NCBI GenBank assembly: GCA_024681495.1
Contig: JAILAS010000062.1
Coordinates: forward strand, 1 to 5,706
Reading direction: 5' to 3'
Length of the DNA stretch: 5,706 nt
Source: Eubacterium sp.
GTDB taxonomy: Bacteria; Bacillota; Clostridia; Lachnospirales; Lachnospiraceae
Of this stretch, positions 1 through 5,071 are shown in pieces. The position numbers and the translations under genes were made by a program. The first letter of the stretch is position 1. Each line of letters starts with the position of its first letter. The notes below the pieces were generated by a model that saw only the letters and a program-made list of their open reading frames with translations, had not been told where the DNA came from and searched no databases.

Positions 1-216
1 GCGACTGGTAGGCACATTGTCACCCGAATCGTGGATGGTAAGGCTGATGAACTTTTCCGAATCTTCCTCTTCGTATACCACACCAAGAAGAAGGTCCGCC
101 CCCCACTGAGACGCGCTTTCCCCAACACAAACAGGCTCACCCGGGAAGAATGCCCGGATGAGCGAATGTATGTCATATTCAAAATCGGCCTCGTTGAGGT
201 AAATGGCGATATTCAT
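1..216 (-). CDS. hemZ: HemZ-like coproporphyrinogen dehydrogenase, N-terminal part only
   Basis: The reading frame opens with ATG at 216 and is still open at base 1, giving 72 residues (MNIAIYLNEADFEYDIHSLI...). The N-terminus resembles the lead-in region of clostridial HemZ proteins: a short beta strand, then an FEYDI-SLIRAFFPGE block at about residues 12-27. HemZ is a cytoplasmic radical SAM protein of the oxygen-independent coproporphyrinogen III oxidase family, acting in haem or porphyrin synthesis. Its CxxxCxxC iron-sulfur motif would lie further downstream and is not visible, so the catalytic assignment rests on the N-terminus and context. The start lies 14 bases after the MBL hydrolase stop. 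There is no promoter between them and only a weak GGAC-like ribosome site, so cotranscription with rel and the hydrolase is likely. The order Rel, MBL hydrolase, HemZ is one I recall from many clostridia. Alternative: another protein sharing this N-terminal region. Confidence 0.72.
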   Translation of the reverse strand, partial: MNIAIYLNEADFEYDIHSLIRAFFPGEPVCVGESASQWGADLLLGVVYEEEDSEKFISLTIHDSGDNVPTSR

Positions 217-230
217 ATTAAACGTCCGAA

Positions 231-860
231 TCAGTTGATGAACGGGTTATACTGCTTCTCGAATGCGATAGACGTGGCGCCCTCGTGTCCGGGATAAACC
301 TTGGTGCTCTCGGGGAGCTCGAAGAGCTTATCCTTTACGGAGCGAACGAGCTGGCTCATGGAACCGCCCGGGAAGTCGGTCCTGCCGACCGAGCCGCAGA
401 ACAGCGTGTCTCCGGAAAAGAGCACGTCCTGATCCTTGAGATAGAAGCAAACTCCGCCGGGGGTGTGGCCCGGAGTAGTGTAGACCTTAATCGAGAAGCC
501 CGCGATGTCTAAAGTAGGCTCGCCCTGAATGAAGTTATCGACATTGAGCTTAAACTCCCCCTTAACCGGAGAGAAGGGATTGCTCTTCTCGCTGGCGAGC
601 AGGTCCTTCTCGCTCTCGTGGATGTATACGGGCATGGGGAACTTCGCCACCAGGTCGTTTACTCCGGTGATGTGGTCAAAATGTCCGTGGGTTAAAAGAA
701 CGGCCGCGGGCTTAAGGCCCTCGCGCTCTATCTCGGCAGCGAGCCTGGACGCCTCGTCGCCGGGGTCGACTATCACGACCTCTGAAGTGTCCTTATTAAT
801 AAGAAAATAGCAATTGGTCTGTATCATTCCCACCCTGTAGGATTTAATCTCGAATTCCAT
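231..860 (-). CDS. MBL-fold metallo-hydrolase, glyoxalase II-like
   Basis: This is a 209-residue cytoplasmic protein with a complete metallo-beta-lactamase fold signature. The metal ligands are the THGHFDH motif at residues 57-63 (H58, H60, D62, H63), H132 in TPGHTPG, D151 in FSGDTLF, and H192 in YPGHEG. That set binds two metal ions in the glyoxalase II and related hydrolase branch. The length of about 210 matches the small single-domain members, which lack the C-terminal substrate-binding domain of true glyoxalase II. A thioester or similar ester substrate is therefore possible, but the substrate cannot be read from the sequence. The ATG at 860 shares its A with the TAA stop of rel (TAATG). 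An AGGA ribosome site lies about 10 bases upstream, inside the rel 3' end, so translation is probably coupled. hemZ follows 14 bases downstream. No signal peptide is visible. Confidence 0.93.
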   Translation of the reverse strand: MEFEIKSYRVGMIQTNCYFLINKDTSEVVIVDPGDEASRLAAEIEREGLKPAAVLLTHGHFDHITGVNDLVAKFPMPVYIHESEKDLLASEKSNPFSPVKGEFKLNVDNFIQGEPTLDIAGFSIKVYTTPGHTPGGVCFYLKDQDVLFSGDTLFCGSVGRTDFPGGSMSQLVRSVKDKLFELPESTKVYPGHEGATSIAFEKQYNPFIN

Positions 861-3376
861 TAACCCGATGTCCTTTCAATATCTATAACTCCTGCGACCT
901 GACGAATGCGCTCCGTTATCTCGCGGAGCTCTCCCTTATTGGAGATGGAGAATGCCATGTTTATGGTGGCCACTCCCTGTTTGTTCGTCTTGGACGAGAG
1001 CTGCTGTATGTCTATGTCCTTCTCGTTGAAATACTTACTGATATCGGCGAGAAGGCCGGTTCTGTTGTTAGCGTAGATGTTTATGGTAGCGAGGTACTTG
1101 GCCGTGCCGCTCTCCACGAGTCCGGCGCGCCACTCCACGTCGATGAGCCTGGTCCTGTCCGCCTCGGTCATGTGGATGACATTAACGCAGTCCGTACGGT
1201 GGACAGAGACGCCGCGTCCCCTGGTGATGAATCCGACGATCTCGTCTCCGGGCACCGGATTGCAGCACTTGGAGAAGTGAACAGCGCAATCGTCCATGCC
1301 CCTGACCACGATGCCGCTGCGCGACTTCCTGGGGGCGGGCTTATTGTGCTGCTTCTCCTGGGCCTTGTCCACGGCGGAGATAACCTCTTCGTCGGTGACC
1401 ACCTTCGGATGGTCCTTCTCATACATGTCTATGAGCTTATTAACGACCTGGCCTTCCTTTATGCCGCCGCGTCCGACCGATGCGAGCACCTGGTCCCAGT
1501 CGTGGAAGCCGTACTTGCGGATTACGCCGCCCTCGTACTCGGTCTTGGTGAGATCCGAGAACGTGAATCCCTTGGTCTTCGCATTGGCCACGAGGAGCTC
1601 CTTGCCCTTGGCGATGTTCTCCTCCTTATACTCGTTGCGGAACCACTGGTTTATCTTGTTTTTCGCCTGTGCGCTCTTTACTATGTTCAGCCAGTCCCTG
1701 GAGGGGCCCTTGGTGTTCTGGGAGGTGATTACCTCCACCCTGTCGCCGTTCCTGAGCTCGTAGTCGATGGGCACCAGCTTTCCGTTTACCTTCGCTCCCA
1801 CCATCCTGTTTCCGACTGCGGAGTGGATGCTGTATGCGAAATCAACGGGCGTGGACCCAATGGGAAGGTTCTTAACGTCTCCCGACGGGGTGAAACAGAA
1901 AACCATGTCCGAAAAGAGGTCCAGATCGCTCTTAAGGAGATTCACGTACTCGTGATTGTCCGACATGTCCTGCTGCCACTCGAGTATCTGGCGCAGCCAG
2001 GTGAGCTTCTCGGCCTCGCCCATATCCGGGGTGACGCCATTGGACACCTCCTTATATTTCCAATGGGCGGCGATACCGTACTCAGCCGTCCTGTGCATCT
2101 CGTAGGTTCGAATCTGTATCTCGAAGGGCTGACCATTGTTCCCTATAAGGGTGGTATGCAGAGACTGATACATATTCGGCTTGGGCATGGCGATGTAGTC
2201 CTTGAAGCGTCCCGGAATGGGCTTATAGCGCTCATGGATGACTCCGAGTGCCGCGTAGCAGTCCTTCACATCCTCAACGATGATACGGATGGCGAACAGA
2301 TCGTATATCTGGTCGAGGGTCTTGTTCTGGTTCTTCATTTTCTTATAGATGCTGAAGAAGTGCTTAACCCTGCCGTCGATGATGGCCTTTATGTCGGCCG
2401 CGTCTATATAACTCTTAACCTCCTTTACGAGGTCTCCTATATACTCCTCGCGCACGCTCTTACGCATGGCGATTTTCTCAACGAGATCGTAGTAGGCGTC
2501 GGGCTCGAGGTACTTAAGAGAAAGGTCGTCGAGCTCTATCTTTATTCGGGAAATACCCAGGCGCTGTGCAATGGGAGCGTAGATCTCCATGGTCTCCCTG
2601 GCCTTTTCCTTCTGCTTCTCGGGCTTCATGTACTTGAGCGTACGCATATTATGGAGCCTGTCGGCAAGCTTTATGATGATGACCCTGATGTCTCTGGCCA
2701 TGGCGAGGAACATCTTACGGAGGTTCTCACCCTGGACCTCGACCTTATCGGCGTCATAAGAGAGCTGACCGAGCTTGGTAACTCCGTCGACCAGAAGGGC
2801 CACATCGTCCGAGAATCCGTCACGCAGGTTCTGGTCGGTGATGTCTGTATCCTCCACCACGTCGTGAAGCAGGCCGGCGCATATGGTCTCCTTATCCATC
2901 TCGAGATCCGCCAATATGATAGCAACGCTGAGGGGATGGATAATGTATGGCTCGCCGGACTTCCGCGCCTGATCTTTATGGGCCTCGGATGCCAGATTGT
3001 AGGCCTTTTCTACGAGGGAAAGGTCCTCCGAGGGATGATACTTATGAATCCTTTCGATAAGCTCATTATAGAGTGTATCGGGGTCCTCGAAGTCCTTCGT
3101 CTGAACGACGCCTGTCGAATGCTTACGCCTGATAATGCTCTCCTCGACAGAGGAAAGCTGTCTGTCTACGAAATATCCGTCGTTCTCCTTAGAGGAAGAG
3201 GAAGTATCCTGCTCGTCTGCGCCCGCGCTGTCATATGACACGGGATGCATGGCGGCGTTACGCGCGACATCGACAGCCTGCTGCTGGGCATGCTTTCGCT
3301 TCTTATCGGTTTTAAGCTTATCGGTGATGTTTTCGGCTTTGCCGGGATTGGCCACAGATAACTTGGTCTCGCTCAT
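860..3376 (-). CDS. relA: Bifunctional (p)ppGpp synthetase/hydrolase, Rel (RelA/SpoT family)
   Basis: This 838-residue RSH enzyme makes (p)ppGpp from ATP and GTP/GDP and hydrolyses it, driving the stringent response. Domains in order: an N-terminal extension (about 1-100); an HD hydrolase domain with H147, H171-D172 in LLHDVVED and D239 in KLADRLHN; a synthetase domain with RFKDYIA at 390-396, KPNMYQSLHTT at 399-409 and EIQIRT at 419-424; a TGS domain (about 490-551); a helical region; a conserved cysteine block (C697, C704, C705, C730); and a C-terminal ACT domain (about 762-835). The HD residues are intact. The RFKD motif is the basic RxKD form of bifunctional enzymes, not the acidic form of hydrolase-dead RelA. 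I chose ATG 3376 because AAGGAGG lies 7 bases upstream and the predicted transcript starts near 3405; an in-frame TTG at 3409 would precede it. The first 100 residues are low in complexity and unlike the short N-terminus of Bacillus Rel. Gram-positive databases call this gene relA or rel. Confidence 0.97.
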   Translation of the reverse strand: MSETKLSVANPGKAENITDKLKTDKKRKHAQQQAVDVARNAAMHPVSYDSAGADEQDTSSSSKENDGYFVDRQLSSVEESIIRRKHSTGVVQTKDFEDPDTLYNELIERIHKYHPSEDLSLVEKAYNLASEAHKDQARKSGEPYIIHPLSVAIILADLEMDKETICAGLLHDVVEDTDITDQNLRDGFSDDVALLVDGVTKLGQLSYDADKVEVQGENLRKMFLAMARDIRVIIIKLADRLHNMRTLKYMKPEKQKEKARETMEIYAPIAQRLGISRIKIELDDLSLKYLEPDAYYDLVEKIAMRKSVREEYIGDLVKEVKSYIDAADIKAIIDGRVKHFFSIYKKMKNQNKTLDQIYDLFAIRIIVEDVKDCYAALGVIHERYKPIPGRFKDYIAMPKPNMYQSLHTTLIGNNGQPFEIQIRTYEMHRTAEYGIAAHWKYKEVSNGVTPDMGEAEKLTWLRQILEWQQDMSDNHEYVNLLKSDLDLFSDMVFCFTPSGDVKNLPIGSTPVDFAYSIHSAVGNRMVGAKVNGKLVPIDYELRNGDRVEVITSQNTKGPSRDWLNIVKSAQAKNKINQWFRNEYKEENIAKGKELLVANAKTKGFTFSDLTKTEYEGGVIRKYGFHDWDQVLASVGRGGIKEGQVVNKLIDMYEKDHPKVVTDEEVISAVDKAQEKQHNKPAPRKSRSGIVVRGMDDCAVHFSKCCNPVPGDEIVGFITRGRGVSVHRTDCVNVIHMTEADRTRLIDVEWRAGLVESGTAKYLATINIYANNRTGLLADISKYFNEKDIDIQQLSSKTNKQGVATINMAFSISNKGELREITERIRQVAGVIDIERTSG

Positions 3377-3383
3377 ACCCCTT

Positions 3384-3390
3384 CCTCCTT
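3384..3390 (-). promoter_or_regulatory. Strong ribosome binding site of rel
   Basis: On the minus strand AAGGAGG lies 7 bases before the ATG at 3376, inside a longer purine run. It is a perfect Shine-Dalgarno sequence. It settles the start, because the in-frame upstream TTG at 3409 has no such site and sits before the predicted transcription start. Confidence 0.9.
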
Positions 3391-3411
3391 CCTTTAGAAC
3401 ATTTACCAAAA

Positions 3412-3440
3412 ATTATACCATGGGAAGGGCTTTGAAACAA
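3412..3440 (-). promoter_or_regulatory. Extended -10 promoter of the rel-MBL-hemZ unit
   Basis: The minus strand shows TATAAT at 3417-3412, preceded by TGG, which gives an extended -10 (TGGTATAAT). A 17-base spacer separates it from TTGTTT at 3440-3435, a -35 matching the first three consensus bases. A housekeeping sigma-A start near 3405 would leave a leader of about 29 bases before the rel ATG, too short for a riboswitch or T-box. The promoter lies about 45 bases beyond the terminator of the upstream gene, so the rel unit starts independently of it. No operator is obvious. Confidence 0.82.
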
Positions 3441-3485
3441 GGAATAAACGCATATTTCTCGGGGTTACGGGTCTTCTGCCAAAAT

Positions 3486-3523
3486 TAAAGGTCCCGGATG
3501 CCACTACACATCCGGGACCTTTA
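3486..3523 (-). terminator. Rho-independent terminator of the lipoprotein unit
   Basis: The arms 3486-3500 and 3509-3523 form a perfect 15-bp stem (GC-rich core GGTCCCGGATG) closed by an 8-base loop. Read on the minus strand, the stem runs into TTTAATTTT, a moderately U-rich tail. On the plus strand the following bases are TATAGAG, without a U tract, and no plus-strand gene needs ending. It therefore most likely stops transcription arriving from the lipoprotein gene, just before the rel promoter. It lies about 140 bases after that gene's stop codon. Confidence 0.85.
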
Positions 3524-3666
3524 TATAGAGAGAATTTAGAAAAGAAATTGGCTGATAAATGACCTGACGAATCATTTAATCTGAACACATCATATCAGAC
3601 TAAAGGACACAAAATGGACACACCTTCAAAACTTTTTAAAAAATTTTTTAAAAAATATTTTTACGG
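3524..3666 (-). other. Gene-free 3' untranslated region with hairpins and an all-A/T tract
   Basis: I find no convincing gene in these 143 bases between the lipoprotein stop and the terminator. Three structures stand out. First, an uninterrupted run of 31 A/T bases at 3633-3663 contains a 22-bp perfect palindrome at 3633-3654, made of alternating blocks of five or six T and A. Second, an inverted repeat has arms 3580-3584 and 3595-3599 (TCTGA/TCAGA). Third, an inverted repeat has arms 3556-3564 and 3570-3578: seven Watson-Crick pairs plus two G-U pairs when read on the minus strand, with a 5-base loop. On the minus-strand RNA these would form consecutive hairpins leading into the terminator. 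This could be a structured 3' UTR or the body of a 3'-derived small RNA. I saw no good internal sigma-A promoter on the minus strand. Confidence 0.5.
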
Positions 3667-4668
3667 TCATTCCTCGGAGAAAACGGCGTTATATTCCGAG
3701 AAGAAACTCGTGGTGGTCACGTCGTCACTGTCGAGCTCCAAAAGCTCCTCCCAAGCGGAGTCGTTAATGGTGAACGAAAGGCCCGATACGTAGTCGTCAT
3801 ATGCGTCGTCGAAGGTCTCCTCGTAGGTCTCCGTGAGAATCTCCTCGCGGTTTAGCTCAGTGAGCTCCTCGTCTATGCGGGAAATACATTTGACGAAGTA
3901 GTATCCGTCTTCCGCGGTTATGCACCCGCTGCTCTCACCCTCAGCCAGCGAGAAAAGCTCCTCAACCACATTGTCGGGGAAGTCGCCCCTCGATACATTC
4001 GCCGATACCGACGAGAGCTCCGAGTAGGTAGAAGCTACCGACGAGAACTCATTGCCGGACGAAAGGGACTTACTGGCGGCCTGGGCCTTCTCCGCGTCTG
4101 TGGTGTAGATGATCTGGGCCACGCAGACCCTGGCCTCATCGTCGGATATCTCCAGGTCCACCTCTCCTGTTATTTCCTCGAAGATGGCCTGGGCATACGC
4201 GAAACGGGTGTAGTACTCCTCGACATCATCTACGGTCACGTCGAGGAAGTCCCTCTCCTCTTCGGTGAGAGACGACACGTAGCTGGTAGCGGCCTGATTT
4301 ATGAGAGTAAGATCCTCCTCACTGAGCTCGATCTCGTTCTCACAGGCCAGAAGGTACATGCAGAACACGTTCTGGAGTCTGTACATCGTCTTATCGGCAA
4401 TGTATTCCAGAAGCTCGGCATCGCCGGATGCAGAGCTCCCTGTGCTCTCCCAAAGGTCGATGCCGTAAAAGTTTTTATATTCATTACGAAGGGTGGTGAG
4501 ATAGAGCTTAGCCTCCTTTACGGAGCAGACCTCACCGTTGACGCGAAAGAGCTCGCTGCCTGTCATGTCGGTAGAGATGACCACCCTGCGGCAGCCGCCC
4601 AAGCCGACACATAAACACAGAATCACCAAGGCGGCCAAGAGCCGCCTCGCATTGTTTTTGATAATCAT
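3667..4668 (-). CDS. SurA/PrsA-like lipoprotein with degenerate parvulin (PpiC) domain
   Basis: This is a 333-residue predicted exported lipoprotein. Residues 1-25 form a signal peptide: a basic N-region with K4, R8 and R9, then a hydrophobic stretch of about 14 residues. It ends in lipobox LGGC, so C26 would be lipidated and the protein anchored outside the membrane. Residues about 40-170 resemble a SurA-type N-terminal helical chaperone region (FRVNGEVCSVKEAKLYL). Residues about 178-263 match a parvulin prolyl isomerase fold: AQIIY, SGNEFSSVASTYS, SRGDFPDNVVEELFSLAEGESS and DGYYFVKC. The two histidines usual in parvulins are replaced by Q185 and Y257, so isomerase activity is doubtful and a holdase or folding-helper role may be more likely. 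The mature part is very acidic, about 69 D/E against 18 K/R. The start overlaps the upstream small gene by four bases (ATGA) and has only a weak GGTAG-like ribosome site, so coupled translation is likely. Confidence 0.8.
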   Translation of the reverse strand: MIIKNNARRLLAALVILCLCVGLGGCRRVVISTDMTGSELFRVNGEVCSVKEAKLYLTTLRNEYKNFYGIDLWESTGSSASGDAELLEYIADKTMYRLQNVFCMYLLACENEIELSEEDLTLINQAATSYVSSLTEEERDFLDVTVDDVEEYYTRFAYAQAIFEEITGEVDLEISDDEARVCVAQIIYTTDAEKAQAASKSLSSGNEFSSVASTYSELSSVSANVSRGDFPDNVVEELFSLAEGESSGCITAEDGYYFVKCISRIDEELTELNREEILTETYEETFDDAYDDYVSGLSFTINDSAWEELLELDSDDVTTTSFFSEYNAVFSEE

Positions 4669-4934
4669 GCTAACACTACCAGGTACCTGTCATTGGAAAG
4701 CTCGAAGACCTCTGCCGCGTCCCGGAGATTATCGTCCGTAACACCGCTCAAGTCCATACCACTTTCATCCATGTAGTCCCTGACTTCTCCTATTCCGTCA
4801 CATACTACTGCCAAAACGTCCTCAAGGATCGCCTGCGCCTCCTCCGGCGTCTCGGCAACCGGCTCATCGAAGAGCCTTCCCTGATCTCTGAGAAAAACAG
4901 CTAAACATTCGTCATCGTAACCGAATCCGTCCAT
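4665..4934 (-). CDS. Small acidic protein of unknown function
   Basis: This 89-residue protein has no signal peptide or membrane segment and should be cytoplasmic. It contains 24 Asp/Glu, 5 Arg and no lysine. It looks mainly helical, with a proline break at VAETPEEAQAILED (residues 26-39) and a short hydrophobic C-terminal strand (YLVVLA). I do not recognise a catalytic motif. From memory, short clostridial proteins of this type (FL-DQG-LF-EPVAET...EVF-L...YLVV) are sometimes labelled 'glyoxalase', but no glyoxalase metal-binding pattern is visible, so I would not carry that name over. ATG 4934 is chosen because a GGGGGGAG purine tract ends 4 bases upstream. The stop codon overlaps the start of the lipoprotein gene (ATGA), which argues that it is a real, cotranscribed gene. 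addA ends 120 bases upstream. Confidence 0.82.
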   Translation of the reverse strand: MDGFGYDDECLAVFLRDQGRLFDEPVAETPEEAQAILEDVLAVVCDGIGEVRDYMDESGMDLSGVTDDNLRDAAEVFELSNDRYLVVLA

Positions 4935-4938
4935 ATTT

Positions 4939-4946
4939 CTCCCCCC
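4939..4946 (-). promoter_or_regulatory. Ribosome binding site of the small acidic gene
   Basis: The minus strand reads GGGGGGAG, then AAAT and the ATG at 4934. The spacing from the GGAG core is only 4 bases, a little short, but the purine tract is strong. It supports this start for a gene without recognisable homology. Confidence 0.65.
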
Positions 4947-4979
4947 AAAAAACTCAAGTGGATGTAACTCGTCAAATGT

Positions 4980-5035
4980 CCGAAGGGGCGTTTCCCCTGC
5001 GGCAGTCGTCTCATCCGAAAAATCTCCGGCTGAGA
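4980..5035 (-). promoter_or_regulatory. Two-hairpin leader before the small acidic gene
   Basis: The minus strand can form two consecutive stems. The first uses 5031-5035 with 5009-5013 (TCTCA/TGAGA) and 5027-5029 with 5015-5017 (CCG/CGG), separated by a G-A mismatch, with a 9-base loop. The second uses 5000-5002 with 4980-4982 (CCG/CGG) and 4994-4998 with 4984-4988 (AGGGG/CCCCT), separated by one A-G mismatch opposition, with a 5-base loop. Part of the first can refold into ATCTC/GAGAT (5036-5032 with 5026-5022) followed by TTTTTC, a weak terminator-like form. It matches no riboswitch class I recognise, so function is unknown. Confidence 0.4.
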
Positions 5036-5042
5036 TAATTCT

Positions 5043-5071
5043 ACTATATCGAGATTAATCCGAAAGTGCAA
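5043..5071 (-). promoter_or_regulatory. Candidate promoter inside the addA 3' end
   Basis: The minus strand has TTGCAC at 5071-5066 and TATAGT at 5048-5043, separated by exactly 17 bases. The -10 matches five of six consensus bases, the -35 only three. The -35 lies in the last codons of addA and the -10 just after its stop. Transcription would begin near 5036, giving a leader of about 100 bases before the small acidic gene. Readthrough from addA remains an alternative. Confidence 0.45.

Noticed and set aside
31..297. Plus-strand 88-codon frame at the window start
   Set aside because: It lies antisense to the HemZ start and the MBL hydrolase end and shows no ribosome site or family resemblance.
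1172..3238. Plus-strand open frame of 688 codons opposite rel
   Set aside because: It is the antisense shadow of a very well conserved gene; codon bias with few antisense stops explains its length, and the translation shows no recognisable domain or ribosome site.
3377..3409. In-frame TTG at 3409 as the rel start
   Set aside because: It lies before the predicted transcription start near 3405 and lacks a ribosome site, while ATG 3376 has AAGGAGG at ideal spacing.
3403..3588. Minus-strand 61-codon frame between the lipoprotein gene and rel
   Set aside because: It begins with GTG without a ribosome site and runs through the terminator stem and the rel promoter, so it is not credible as a gene.
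3560..3640. Minus-strand sigma-A promoter using TATGAT at about 3594-3589
   Set aside because: The -10 is acceptable, but no -35-like hexamer lies 16-18 bases upstream; the nearest TTG candidates are 12 or 29 bases away.
5017..5036. Rho-independent terminator for addA
   Set aside because: The stem has only 5 bp and competes with a more stable overlapping hairpin; I list it only as part of a possible leader structure, not as a terminator.
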